Origin: Dehalococcoidia bacterium
Lineage (GTDB): Bacteria; Chloroflexota; Dehalococcoidia; Lucifugimonadales; HRBIN23
Assembly (NCBI GenBank): GCA_025060295.1
Contig: JANXCH010000009.1
Location: 32,429 to 96,428 of the forward strand
Direction: 5' to 3'
Length of the DNA stretch: 64,000 bases
The number at the start of each line of letters is the position of its first letter. Position 1 is the first letter of the stretch. Both the position numbers and the translations under genes were made by a program. Below the pieces are notes generated by a model. The model saw only the letters and a list, made by a program, of their open reading frames with translations, made no database searches and was not told the DNA's origin. This document shows, one piece after another, positions 24,465-33,031 of the stretch.

Positions 24465-26267
24465 ATGGCCTCGGATGTGCACGTGCACCGCAATATCCCC
24501 ATCCCTCTGCGGGATGGGGTGGTTCTGGCGGGTGACCTCTACCTTCCCCCTGGGCCTGGGCCTTTCCCTGTGCTTATGGAGCGCACCCCCTACAACAAAT
24601 CATCCCCCCAGCGCCAGGAGCAAGGGGTCTGGTTTGCCCGAAGGGGCTATGCCGTCCTCTTCCAGGATGTGCGGGGGCGCTACGCCTCGGGGGGAATGTT
24701 CACCAAATATACGGACGACGGGCGCGATGGAGTGGACACTGTGGCATGGGTGGTGGGTCAGCCCTGGTGCAACGGGAAAGTAGGCACCTTTGGTATCTCC
24801 TACGGCGCCCATACCCAAGCGGCCCTGGCCTCCGCGGAGGGAGACAAGAGGGGTGTGGCGGCCTTATTCCTGGACGCAGGGGGCTTTTCCAACGCCTTTC
24901 TGCACGGTGTGCGCCACCAAGGGGCCTTTGAGCTGCGTCAGGCGGTGTGGGCCTATACCCAGGCCCTCCAGTCCCCCGAGGCCCAGCGCAACCCCCTTAT
25001 CCAGCGCGCCCTAGAGGCGGAAGACCTACGGGCCTGGTTCACCCGCATGCCCTGGAAGGCGGGCCACTCCCCTTTGCGGTGGACACCTTCCTACGAGGCC
25101 TACCTGCTGGAACTCTGGACCCATAGCCAGTTTGACGCCTACTGGAAGCAGGTGGGCCTGTACGCCGAGGGGTATTACCATCGTTGGCCGGATGTGCCCA
25201 TCTTGGTGCTGGGGTCGTGGTATGATCCGTATGCCCGCACTGCGTGCGACACCTTTGTGGGCCTGCGCAAGGCGGGGCGGACAAAGGTGCGCCTGGTGAT
25301 GGGGGCGTGGACGCACGGCCAGCACCAGAACGGCTACGCCGGGGATGTGGACTTCGGCACCGAAGCGCGCCTCCCCGGCAACTTGGCCGAGGACTACAAC
25401 CATTTTCGCCTGCGGTGGTTTGACTACGTCCTGCGGGGCCTGCCCACGGGGATGGGGGAGCCCCCGGTGCTCCTGTTTGTGATGGGCGGGGGGAGCGGGC
25501 GCAAGACCCCCAGCGGCCGGCTAGATCACGGGGGGCAGTGGCGCGCCGAGAACGAGTGGCCTCTGGCCCGCACCCGCTGGACGCCCTACTACCTGCATGC
25601 CGGGGGGTTGCTGGCTCCTGAGCCTCCTCGTTCCACCAGCGGTTACAGTCGGTACACCTTTGACCCGCGCCGTCCCGTGCCCACCATTGGGGGTGCTATC
25701 TCTTCGGGTTCCCCTCTGATGGAGCCGGGGGCCTACGACCAGCGGGAGGACGCCCGATTTTTCGGATGCCAGCCCCCCTACTTGCCTTTGGCCTCCCGCC
25801 CCGATGTGCTAGTGTTCCAGACCCCACCTTTAGAGCGGGATGTGGAGGTAACAGGCCCCATCACTGCCCACCTGTATGTCTCCTCCACGGCCCCTGACAC
25901 CGACTTCACGGTGAAACTGATAGATGTGTACCCGCCTAACGAGGATTACCCCCAGGGCTTTGCCATGAACCTCACGGATAGCATCTTCCGCGCCCGCTTC
26001 CACGCCTCCTGGGAGCGGGAGGAGCTCCTTGAGCCGGGGCGCATCTACCACCTGACAGTAGAGCTGTTCCCCACCAGCAACTTGTTCAAGGCGGGGCATC
26101 GCATCCGTGTGGACATCTCCTCCAGCAACTTCCCGCGCTTTGATGTGAACCCCAACACCGGGGAGCCTTTGGGCCGTTCGGGGGCCTGGCAGATAGCCAT
26201 CAACACGGTGCACCACAACGCCATTTGCCCCTCGCACATCGTCTTACCCGTTATCCCCACCGAGTAG
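24465..26267 (+). CDS. CocE/NonD family hydrolase (X-Pro dipeptidyl-peptidase S15 type)
   Basis: A 600-aa protein with an N-terminal S15 alpha/beta-hydrolase domain and a C-terminal beta-jelly-roll domain. Seen: RDGVVLAGDLYLPPGPGPFPVLMERTPYNK, the nucleophile elbow GISYGAHTQ (S112), the likely acid in GSWYDPYARTACD, the His region MGAWTHGQHQ, and jelly-roll segments VTGPITAHLYVSSTAPDTDFTVKLIDVYP and GHRIRVDISSSNFPRFDVN. Related enzymes cleave esters (cocaine, glutaryl amides) or X-Pro peptides; the real substrate is not inferable. The gene precedes threonine synthase by 4 nt. Confidence 0.92.
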   Translation: MASDVHVHRNIPIPLRDGVVLAGDLYLPPGPGPFPVLMERTPYNKSSPQRQEQGVWFARRGYAVLFQDVRGRYASGGMFTKYTDDGRDGVDTVAWVVGQPWCNGKVGTFGISYGAHTQAALASAEGDKRGVAALFLDAGGFSNAFLHGVRHQGAFELRQAVWAYTQALQSPEAQRNPLIQRALEAEDLRAWFTRMPWKAGHSPLRWTPSYEAYLLELWTHSQFDAYWKQVGLYAEGYYHRWPDVPILVLGSWYDPYARTACDTFVGLRKAGRTKVRLVMGAWTHGQHQNGYAGDVDFGTEARLPGNLAEDYNHFRLRWFDYVLRGLPTGMGEPPVLLFVMGGGSGRKTPSGRLDHGGQWRAENEWPLARTRWTPYYLHAGGLLAPEPPRSTSGYSRYTFDPRRPVPTIGGAISSGSPLMEPGAYDQREDARFFGCQPPYLPLASRPDVLVFQTPPLERDVEVTGPITAHLYVSSTAPDTDFTVKLIDVYPPNEDYPQGFAMNLTDSIFRARFHASWEREELLEPGRIYHLTVELFPTSNLFKAGHRIRVDISSSNFPRFDVNPNTGEPLGRSGAWQIAINTVHHNAICPSHIVLPVIPTE

Positions 26268-26271
26268 GGCT

Positions 26272-27438
26272 ATGCGCAGTTACCTGTCCCACCTGGAGTG
26301 CACCGCCTGCGGGCGCGTGTGCTCTGCCGAGCAGGTGCACACGGTGTGTCCGGCCTGCGGCAGGGTGCTGTATGCGCGCTACGACCTCGAGAGGGCGCGG
26401 AATGCTGTGGACCCCAAGATGGTGGCGGGGCGTCCCCGCTCCATGTGGCGGTGGTGGGAGGTGCTCCCCGTGCGCGACCCCAGGAATATCGTCTCCCTCG
26501 GAGAAGGGGACACGCCCCTGCTGCCTGCCCCCCGCTTGGGGCAACGGTTGGGCTGCGCCCGCCTCTACATTAAAGACGAAAGCCTCAACCCCACGGGCAC
26601 CTTCAAGGCGCGGGGGCAGGCCGCAGCCGTCTCCCGGGCTAAGGAGTTGGGGGTGAAGGGGCTGGTCATCCCCTCGGCGGGCAACGCCGCCGGTGCCATG
26701 GCAGCCTACGCGGCGCGCGCCGGCCTGCCCGCCTATGTGTTCATGCCACAGGACGCCCCCGAGGCCAACAAGAAGGAGTGCGCCGTGGCGGGGGCGCACC
26801 TGGAACTGGTAGCGGGGCACATCGGCGATGCGGGACGCCTCAGCCGCGTGCGCGCCCAGGAACTGGGGCTGCTGGATGTCTCCACCCTGCGGGAGCCGTA
26901 TCGGGTAGAGGGGAAAAAGATCATGGGCTACGAGATTGTGGAGGGCTTAGGGTGGCGTTACCCCGGAGCTATCGTGTACCCTACGGGCGGGGGTACGGGA
27001 TTGGTGGGGATGTGGAAGGCCTTTGATGAGATGGAGGCGTTAGGGTGGGTGGAGGGGCCACGCCCCAAGATGTTCTGCGTGCAGGCCGAGGGGTGTGCTC
27101 CCATCGTGCGGGCCTTCCAGGAGGGCAAGGAGCGGGCAGAACCGTTCCCCCATCCCCAGACCATCGCCTCGGGGCTGCGGGTGCCGGCGCCCTTTGCCGA
27201 TTACCTTATTCTCCAAGTGGTTCGCGCCAGCGGGGGGAGTGCCCTGGCCGTCAGCGACCGGGAGATGGTGGAGTGTGTGCGGGAGATGGCTTCTCTGGAG
27301 GGAGTGTTCGCTTGCCCTGAAGGGGCGGCCACCCTTGCGGGCCTCAAGCGCCTGCTGGCGGAGGGGCGCATCAACCCCGACGAGCCCATCATCCTACTGA
27401 ACACCGGGAGCGGGCTAAAGTATCTAGATGTGCTCTGA
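26272..27438 (+). CDS. thrC: Threonine synthase
   Basis: A 388-aa PLP enzyme that converts O-phosphohomoserine to threonine. It begins with a zinc-ribbon-like N-terminus (CTACGRVCSAEQVHTVCPACG), typical of archaeal/Chloroflexota-type threonine synthases. The PLP Lys is in NPTGTFKARG (about residue 113), phosphate cup in PSAGNAAGAMAAYAARAGLPAYVFMP, and YPTGGGTGLVGMWKAF. Threonine dehydratase or cysteate synthase-like activity is possible within this fold, but the zinc-ribbon plus length favours ThrC. Its end overlaps convergent sdhA by 15 nt. Confidence 0.88.
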   Translation: MRSYLSHLECTACGRVCSAEQVHTVCPACGRVLYARYDLERARNAVDPKMVAGRPRSMWRWWEVLPVRDPRNIVSLGEGDTPLLPAPRLGQRLGCARLYIKDESLNPTGTFKARGQAAAVSRAKELGVKGLVIPSAGNAAGAMAAYAARAGLPAYVFMPQDAPEANKKECAVAGAHLELVAGHIGDAGRLSRVRAQELGLLDVSTLREPYRVEGKKIMGYEIVEGLGWRYPGAIVYPTGGGTGLVGMWKAFDEMEALGWVEGPRPKMFCVQAEGCAPIVRAFQEGKERAEPFPHPQTIASGLRVPAPFADYLILQVVRASGGSALAVSDREMVECVREMASLEGVFACPEGAATLAGLKRLLAEGRINPDEPIILLNTGSGLKYLDVL

Positions 27439-29139
27439 GCCGATGCCGGGAGGGCGCAGGCGGGTGAAACGCACAGGCTCCGTCCAGAAGCGGGAGGCGT
27501 TCCCCTCGGTGCGCTGCACCAAAATGTTGCGGAGCCACTCTTGGTCGTTCGTCTGGGGGAAGTCGGTGCGGTAGTGGCTCCCGCGCGACTCGGTGCGTAG
27601 GAGGGCGCTCTGCACCAACAGGCGCGAGACCGTCAACATACTGCGCAGATCCAGCCACACCTGCCAGGCCATGTTGAACTCCCGCACAGGGGGCACAGAA
27701 GCGCGGTGTAGGCGCTCCTCTAACGCGTTTAAGCCCGCCAGGGCGTCCTGCAGGCCCTGGGCATTGCGTACCACGCCCGCCTTCTCCCACATCAGGTCTT
27801 GCAACGCTTTGCGCAGGGCGAACACCGACTCCTCGCCGTTGCAGGAGAAGGGGGCAAGGGCCTGCTCCCACGCCTCTTGCACTGCCGAGGGGGACACGGA
27901 AGGCTCAGGGCGGGTGCCCGCCTCTTGGGCGGCGCAGTCGCCCGCCCGCCCGCCGAACACGGTGGACTCGGCAATGCCGTTGCCACCCAGGCGGTTGGCC
28001 CCGTGAACCCCGCCGGCGTCCTCCCCGGCCACCAGCAGGCCGGGGATGTTGGTGTGGCACCAGGGGTCAATGCGCGCCCCGCCCATGTGGAAGTGGGCTG
28101 TGGGGGAGACGGGCACCGGCCCCCGTGCCAGGTCATACCCCGCCTCCCGACAGCGCTGGGCCATGCCGGGGAAGGTGCGCTCCACGAACTCCGCCCCCAG
28201 GTGGGAGGCGTCCAGGAGCACTGCCCCTTCGGGGGTGCCCCGCCCCTCTTGGATTTCCAGGTAACTGGCCCGCGCCACGATGTCCCGGGTGGAGCGCTCC
28301 ATCCTCTGGGGGTCATAGCGGGCCATGAAGCGCTCGCCTCGGGCGTTGTAGAGGCGTGCGCCTGCCCCCCGCAGGCCCTCCTCCAGCACCGCCCCCGTCA
28401 GCACCGAGGGGCCAGCGATGATGCCTGTGGGGTGGAACTGGTACATCTCCATGTCTTGGAGCACCACCCCCGCCCGCCAGCACATGGCCATGCCATCTCC
28501 CGCCTTCTCCAAAGAGGGGGCGGAGATGCGGTAGAGACGTGCCCCCCCACCCGTTGCCACAATGGTGACGCGGGCGAGGGCCACCAGGGGCTGACCCGTG
28601 CGGATGTTCAACAAGAGGGCACCCCCACACCCTCCGTCTCGGGCGGGGAGTAAGTCCAACGCACGGTGTTCGTCCAGCAGGGTTACAGAGGTGCCCAGCA
28701 GGCGCTCCTTGAGGCGGGTCATCACCTCAATGCCCGTCAGGTCGCCTTTGTGGACGGTGCGGTCAAAACTCTGGCCGGCGAAGGGCTTTTGGGCGATGCG
28801 TCCATCGGGGCGGCGGTCAAAAAAGCACCCGATGCGCTCCAACTCGGCGATGCGCTGGGGGGCCTCGCTCACCAACACCCAGGCCAACTCCTGGTCGTTG
28901 AGCCACGCTCCGCCTTTGAGGGTGTCCAGGAAGTGGGCCTCCAAGGAGTCGGCGGGGTCCAGGACGGCGTTGAAGCCCCCCTGCACCATGCGGGTGCACC
29001 CGCTCTGCCCCACCAGCCCCTTGGCCACGACGGTAATGGCTAAGCGGGGGTCTGTGTGCTCGGCGTGCAGGGCGGCGAACAGGCCCGCCCCGCCCCCACC
29101 GAGAATAAGGATGTCGGTGCGTAGGGTAGGGAAGTCCAC
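27424..29139 (-). CDS. sdhA: Succinate dehydrogenase/fumarate reductase flavoprotein subunit
   Basis: A 571-aa FAD subunit. Seen: dinucleotide fold DILILGGGGAGLFAALHA, MVQGGFNAVL, FAGQSFDRTVHKGDLTG, QFHPTGI, SPTAHFHMGG (substrate-site His) and GANRLGGNGIAESTVFGGRAG. In E. coli SdhA a His before TVSAQGG binds FAD covalently; here the position is Cys (SGCTRMVQGG), so FAD should be non-covalent. The C-terminal domain has NMAWQVWLDLRSMLTVSRLLVQSALLRTESRGSHYR. It is the last gene of the fum-sdh operon and overlaps sdhB by one base. L-aspartate oxidase is an alternative, less likely beside sdhBCD. Confidence 0.92.
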   Translation of the reverse strand: MDFPTLRTDILILGGGGAGLFAALHAEHTDPRLAITVVAKGLVGQSGCTRMVQGGFNAVLDPADSLEAHFLDTLKGGAWLNDQELAWVLVSEAPQRIAELERIGCFFDRRPDGRIAQKPFAGQSFDRTVHKGDLTGIEVMTRLKERLLGTSVTLLDEHRALDLLPARDGGCGGALLLNIRTGQPLVALARVTIVATGGGARLYRISAPSLEKAGDGMAMCWRAGVVLQDMEMYQFHPTGIIAGPSVLTGAVLEEGLRGAGARLYNARGERFMARYDPQRMERSTRDIVARASYLEIQEGRGTPEGAVLLDASHLGAEFVERTFPGMAQRCREAGYDLARGPVPVSPTAHFHMGGARIDPWCHTNIPGLLVAGEDAGGVHGANRLGGNGIAESTVFGGRAGDCAAQEAGTRPEPSVSPSAVQEAWEQALAPFSCNGEESVFALRKALQDLMWEKAGVVRNAQGLQDALAGLNALEERLHRASVPPVREFNMAWQVWLDLRSMLTVSRLLVQSALLRTESRGSHYRTDFPQTNDQEWLRNILVQRTEGNASRFWTEPVRFTRLRPPGIGSEHI

Positions 29140-29873
29140 TACCCCCTCCCCAGGGTAAGAAGGGATTTCAAGCGATAGGCTACCACTTTTCGGCGCAGGC
29201 GTTGGATGGCATCGGTGGGGGCCAAGCCCTTAGGGCACACGGCGGTGCAGTCCAGCATCGTATGACACCGCCACAGCCCCCCCTCGTGAGCGATGCGGGT
29301 GAGGCGCTGGGGGCGCTGGGTATCGCGCGGGTCGGCCACCAGCACATAGGCGCGGTTGAGGGCCGCCGGCCCCAAAAAGTCGGGGGCCATCCCCACCATC
29401 CGACAGGCCGACAGGCATAACCCACAGGCGATGCACTCCCGATGGGCGTCTATGGCCTCCCGGCGGGGGTCATCCTGGCGCATGACGACGGGCGCTATCT
29501 GGTCGGGGGCGGGCACCAGATAGGGGAGGATGCGCCGATAGCGCTCAAAGAAGGGGGCCATATCCACCACCAGGTCACGCACCACGGGGAGGTGGGCCAT
29601 AGGCTCTAGGGTGATGCTCTCGCCCACAGTGTGCACATAGGTGCGGCAGGCCAACCCCTCCCGCCCGTTGATGCGCATGCCACAGGTGCCACACATCCCC
29701 ACCCGGCAGGCACAGCGGAAGGCGATGGTGGGGTCCTGCTCCGCCTGAAGGGTGAACAGCAGGTCTAGGACAGTGGCCCGCTCCTGGCGAAGGGGAAGGG
29801 AATAAGTTTGCCAGCGTCCCGTCTGGCCGGATGGCCCCGAACGCCAGATGCGGACGGTTACCGTGCGGGGCAT
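29139..29873 (-). CDS. sdhB: Succinate dehydrogenase/fumarate reductase iron-sulfur subunit
   Basis: A 244-aa subunit with an N-terminal 2Fe-2S ferredoxin domain (FRCACRVGMCGTCGMRINGREGLACRT, about 52-78) and a C-terminal domain with two clusters, CIACGLCLSAC and CHTMLDCTAVCPKG (4Fe-4S and 3Fe-4S type; in the second the spacing C-X5-C-X3-CP is typical of SdhB). It passes electrons from FAD to the membrane quinone site. Its gene lies between sdhD (5-nt gap) and sdhA (1-nt overlap). Confidence 0.95.
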   Translation of the reverse strand: MPRTVTVRIWRSGPSGQTGRWQTYSLPLRQERATVLDLLFTLQAEQDPTIAFRCACRVGMCGTCGMRINGREGLACRTYVHTVGESITLEPMAHLPVVRDLVVDMAPFFERYRRILPYLVPAPDQIAPVVMRQDDPRREAIDAHRECIACGLCLSACRMVGMAPDFLGPAALNRAYVLVADPRDTQRPQRLTRIAHEGGLWRCHTMLDCTAVCPKGLAPTDAIQRLRRKVVAYRLKSLLTLGRG

Positions 29874-29877
29874 CCTT

Positions 29878-30267
29878 CTACCTCACGAAGGCCCACAGGG
29901 CCATAAGACCGTACACAAAGGCCACCAGGCCCACACCCCACAGGCCCAGGGTAACCCAGCGCCTGTGGGGGGCCAAGGGGCGCCACTCCAAAAGGACGCC
30001 CCGCAAGCCGTTCAGACCGTGAAACAGAGCCAGGCCCAGCAAGGCCCCGTCTACCAGCAGAAAAACCAGGCTCTGTAGGCGCAAACGCACCAGGTGAAAG
30101 AGGACAAGTTCCTCTTGCTGACCTGCCACCACCTTGCCGATGTCGGCGAAGTGGGTAACCCAGATGTGCAGGCCCACCAGGAAGATAAGGGCCACACCCG
30201 ATACCCTTTGCAGAAGCCAGGGCCAGAACCCTTGGGGGCGCACGGGGGCCTCACCAGGCGTATGCAT
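29878..30267 (-). CDS. sdhD: Succinate dehydrogenase membrane anchor subunit (SdhD-like)
   Basis: A 129-aa protein with three membrane helices (WLLQRVSGVALIFLVGLHIWVTHF, SLVFLLVDGALLGLALFHGLNGLRGVLLEW, VTLGLWGVGLVAFVYGLMALW). Conserved His in GLHIWVTH and ALFHGLNGLR are candidate heme b ligands. The HGxNGLRxxLLE stretch is matched in the adjacent anchor, so the two are homologous. ATG 30267 lies 2 nt after the sdhC stop; the ATG at 30306 would overlap sdhC. Confidence 0.85.
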   Translation of the reverse strand: MHTPGEAPVRPQGFWPWLLQRVSGVALIFLVGLHIWVTHFADIGKVVAGQQEELVLFHLVRLRLQSLVFLLVDGALLGLALFHGLNGLRGVLLEWRPLAPHRRWVTLGLWGVGLVAFVYGLMALWAFVR

Positions 30268-30269
30268 CC

Positions 30270-30659
30270 CTACCCCCTCCGCAAGATAAGGGGCCACACA
30301 GCCCATGTGGCGCCGGCCATCGCCAGGGCGATGAGGGCCAGGCCCGCCCAGAACAGGCGCTCCTGGTGGCGCAGGGCGATGCCCGCCTCCAACAGCATCA
30401 CCCGCAGGCCCATGACGCCGTGGTAGAGAACAGCCAAAATCAGAAACAGGTCGGCCACGACAAATGGGGGGCTTTGGAGGATTTTCAGGAGGCGGTCAAA
30501 GGCGTCGGGCCCCCGCAGGGCGGTGGAGATGACGGCGATGTGGGCCAGGAGGTAGAGCACCAGGGCCACCCCGCTGATGCGCAGGCCCAGCCACGCCCAC
30601 CAGCCGATGCGCCCCTGTATCCAACGCCGACGCACCTCCGACGAGGGGTGGAAGATCAT
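30270..30659 (-). CDS. sdhC: Succinate dehydrogenase cytochrome b subunit (SdhC-like)
   Basis: A 129-aa protein with three membrane helices: GLRISGVALVLYLLAHIAVIST, VVADLFLILAVLYHGVMGLRVMLLEAG and LFWAGLALIALAMAGATWAVWP. H residues in YLLAHIAV and LYHGVMGLR could bind heme b. It anchors SdhAB in the membrane with SdhD and forms the quinone site. The start overlaps the stop of the DUF3006 gene by 4 nt (ATGA), so it is translated in step with it. Confidence 0.86.
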   Translation of the reverse strand: MIFHPSSEVRRRWIQGRIGWWAWLGLRISGVALVLYLLAHIAVISTALRGPDAFDRLLKILQSPPFVVADLFLILAVLYHGVMGLRVMLLEAGIALRHQERLFWAGLALIALAMAGATWAVWPLILRRG

Positions 30660-30916
30660 GCGGGCCTCTCCTGCCGACTGCGCTCCAGGAGGCGTTGGAG
30701 TTTGGCTTGGATGCGTTGGCGGCGGGCCTGGGTCTCCTGGGGGTCGCGCTGGGCACTCACCAGGCGTCCGTTTTCTATCTCCACCACGAGCCAGTCGCCG
30801 GCCTCCAGGGCTTGGGGCAGGTGGGCCAGGGGCACCACCATCTCCCGCTCCTCCTCCCCCACCAGGAGCACCGCCAAGTTGCCTTCTATACGGTCAACGG
30901 CGGCCTTTTCCTTCAC
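30656..30916 (-). CDS. DUF3006 domain protein
   Basis: An 86-aa small protein: AAVDRIEGNLAVLLVGEEEREMVVPLAHLPQALEAGDWLVVEI is the beta-rich DUF3006 core, followed by a charged helix (RQRIQAKLQRLLERSRQ). DUF3006 proteins are typically encoded next to ComEC-type metallo-beta-lactamases, as here: the start overlaps the stop of the upstream MBL gene by 4 nt. Function unknown. Its stop overlaps sdhC by 4 nt, tying the pair to the respiratory operon. Confidence 0.85.
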   Translation of the reverse strand: MKEKAAVDRIEGNLAVLLVGEEEREMVVPLAHLPQALEAGDWLVVEIENGRLVSAQRDPQETQARRQRIQAKLQRLLERSRQERPA

Positions 30917-31755
30917 GGCTGGCGCTCCGTTTGCACCTGCAGGGTTTTGCCGTTGGTGCTCAGGATAATAGTGCCATACTTATCGGTGCCGTACACGGTC
31001 ACCCCGCGGCTGAGCAGGTTTTGCAGAGGCTCCTTATGGGGATGGCCATAGGGGTTGTCCCGGCCGGCCGAGTAGACGGCGATGCGGGGGCGCACCCGCT
31101 CCACGAAGAAGGGCCAGGTGGAGGTGCGGGAGGCGTGGTGGCCCATCTTCAGCACATCGGCCCTCAGGTCCGCTCCGGTGGACACCAAACGCTCCTCAGC
31201 TGCCCGCTCTGCATCCCCCATCAGCAGAAAGGATACCTCCCCATAGGTAACCTTGACCACCACCGAGTTGTTGTTGCGGTCGGGGAAACGGGGCTCCGAT
31301 GGATTGAGCACTTCCACGGTTACCGAGCCGAAGGGAATGCGGTCGCCCCGAGTGGGCACCCGCACGGGGGCACGGGAGGCGTCCAGGGCGTCTAGGAACT
31401 CCTCGTAGGTGCGGGTGGTGTTGATATCCCCGCTCACATACACCTCCCCCACGGGGAAACGGCGGAGCACTTCTATTAGGCCGCCGATGTGGTCGGCGTC
31501 GGGGTTGGTGGCGATGAGCACGTCCACCCGTTGGACGCCTACCTTTGCCAAGTAGTCGGCGAACCCGCCGCGGCGGGGGCCGCCGTCCACTACCATCACC
31601 CGCCCCTCCGGGGAGCGCAGCAGAAGGCCATCCCCCTGGCCCACATCCACCACATGCAGTTCCAAGCGGGCGGGAGGTGGGGCGGGTGAGGTTTGAGGCG
31701 CACAGCCCGCCAGCAGGAGCAGGAGCGCCCACAGCAGGTAAACGAGGCGCACCAT
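30913..31755 (-). CDS. ComEC-like metallo-beta-lactamase lipoprotein
   Basis: A 280-aa protein with a lipoprotein signal (ending LLLLAGC, Cys 18) and a ComEC/Rec2-type MBL domain: LELHVVDVGQGDGLLLRSPEGRVMVVDGG, LIATNPDADHIGGL, NNNSVVVKVTYGEVSFLLMGDAE, LKMGHHAS and ISDNPYGHPH-like end. In this group the usual THPDADH motif has its first His as Asn here. ComEC MBL domains are nucleases for imported DNA; stand-alone forms have unknown roles outside the cell. It sits between fumB (3-nt gap) and the DUF3006 gene. Confidence 0.88.
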   Translation of the reverse strand: MVRLVYLLWALLLLLAGCAPQTSPAPPPARLELHVVDVGQGDGLLLRSPEGRVMVVDGGPRRGGFADYLAKVGVQRVDVLIATNPDADHIGGLIEVLRRFPVGEVYVSGDINTTRTYEEFLDALDASRAPVRVPTRGDRIPFGSVTVEVLNPSEPRFPDRNNNSVVVKVTYGEVSFLLMGDAERAAEERLVSTGADLRADVLKMGHHASRTSTWPFFVERVRPRIAVYSAGRDNPYGHPHKEPLQNLLSRGVTVYGTDKYGTIILSTNGKTLQVQTERQP

Positions 31756-31758
31756 CGG

Positions 31759-32451
31759 TTAGAAGAGTTCCTTACGGGCGTCGTCCTCTTCTCCTAGGCG
31801 ACGGAAGATGGGGGGCTTGAGGCCCTGGTAGAGGCGCTCCAAGGAGGCGTTGATGTTCTGGTTGACGGTCTCAAAGAAACTGCGCCCATGGGTGTCGCCC
31901 TCCACCAGGAGGGGGCCCAGGTTGCGCACCTCCAGGAGCCAAAGGGCCTCGGAGATGCCCAGTTCCTTGACCCAGTGGACGGCGATGACCCTCTGGACAG
32001 CCCGCCCGTAGATGGCTCCCAGCCCATAGCCCAGGGTGGAGAGGTAGACGGCCCCGTGCTTGCGGAAGATGGTTTGGTAGACCTCGGGGGCCATGCCCGC
32101 CTTGCCCATGACCGCCTTGACGCCGAAGCGGGCAATGAAGGCGTCCATGTATTGGGCGTAGCGGAAGCCGGCGGTGGCCTGCAGGGAGGAGATACGGAAC
32201 ACACCCGGGGCGACCTCCACGCCGGCGGGGGAGGACTGGAGGGTAACATTGCTGAAGGCGCGTAGGTCAATGGGAGGGGCGTGCCCCTCTTTGAGGGTGT
32301 AGGTGTAGACGCCGTCGCGGGCGGTATAGACAGGGCCGGTGAGGTAGACCAGGTCGCCCACACGCAGGGAGCGGACGGCCTCGTCCGAGAGGGGGGTGGT
32401 GAGGTGCACCTCCCGCAGGCCCAGGTCAGCGGCAGATGGAATGGAGAACAT
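31759..32451 (-). CDS. fumB: Fumarate hydratase class I, beta subunit (C-terminal domain)
   Basis: A 230-aa beta subunit of two-subunit class I fumarase (or the closely related L(+)-tartrate dehydratase). Seen: LTTPLSDEAVRSLRVGDLVYLTGPVYTARDG, SSPAGVEVAPGVFRISSLQATAGFRYAQYMD, KAVMGKAGM, HGAVYLSTLGYGLGAIYGR and LLVEGDTHG. It works with the alpha subunit (34282-35229), which bears the Fe-S site. The two genes are normally adjacent; here a module of about 1.8 kb lies between them. Presence beside sdh favours fumarase over tartrate dehydratase. Confidence 0.9.
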   Translation of the reverse strand: MFSIPSAADLGLREVHLTTPLSDEAVRSLRVGDLVYLTGPVYTARDGVYTYTLKEGHAPPIDLRAFSNVTLQSSPAGVEVAPGVFRISSLQATAGFRYAQYMDAFIARFGVKAVMGKAGMAPEVYQTIFRKHGAVYLSTLGYGLGAIYGRAVQRVIAVHWVKELGISEALWLLEVRNLGPLLVEGDTHGRSFFETVNQNINASLERLYQGLKPPIFRRLGEEDDARKELF

Positions 32452-32517
32452 CTAGATGCTCCTTCATTTATCTGTTGCTGTTGTCTTGGGGGTTTACACA
32501 GACCTAGCAAAGGTTGT

Positions 32518-33031
32518 TTAAGATAAAAAGGCTAACTGGTTCGGCTGTGCACCCATTTGCAATCGTACCGCCCATTGTGTCCAGGTTATATGAGCAATAC
32601 TTTCTAGGTAACATACCAGCTGAACGGATTGATCGTCTGATACAACGATCCACCCATACTGTTTCGCCAATGCCACAACTTGGCTATCCGCAGACCGTCG
32701 TCCTCTCTTACTTTTAAAAAAATCCAGGATAGTTCCGTCTTCCGATTTGAATGAAATCCCCATATTTTCGCTGTATATATGCGAGCACTTGTGAAGCTTG
32801 AGGATCCCCATATATGTTGGTGACTATTCCAAATTGCTTGTTCCACTTTGAAATTATACGATATAAAGGATCGGTTTTTGCGGCCAATTCTCGGAACACC
32901 CCTTCGGCGATTTTCAATTTTCCCTCTTTTGCTGGCCGGCGGACCCTTTTGAAGAGGGACCGCGCATTCATATATAAATTCACCAAAGCGTTTGTGTCAG
33001 GGCACCACGCCTGTCGAGGTAACTGGGTCAA
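32518..33031 (-). pseudogene. DUF4411-like PIN-type toxin gene with frameshift
   Basis: Two overlapping frames give one protein of about 170 aa. The first has WCPDTNALVNLYMNARSLFKRV (PIN-like first Asp) and EGVFRELAAKTDPLY, and ends NYPGFF-stop. Skipping one T in the T7 run (32716-32722) continues as KSKRGRRSADSQVVALAKQYGWIVVSDDQS, with the expected later acidic residues. DUF4411 proteins are PIN-like putative RNases usually paired with an Xre-ImmA gene, as here. The start is likely TTG 33031, overlapping the upstream stop as TTGA; GTG 33064 is another option. The frameshift may be real decay, slippage-based expression or a homopolymer error. Confidence 0.6.
32716..32722 (-). repeat. T7 homopolymer at the frameshift of the DUF4411-like gene
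   Basis: Seven T on the minus strand stop the first frame as TTT TTT TAA. With six T the reading continues as GFFKSKRGRR in the downstream frame. Such runs are common places for sequencing errors, phase variation or polymerase slippage. Confidence 0.7.
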
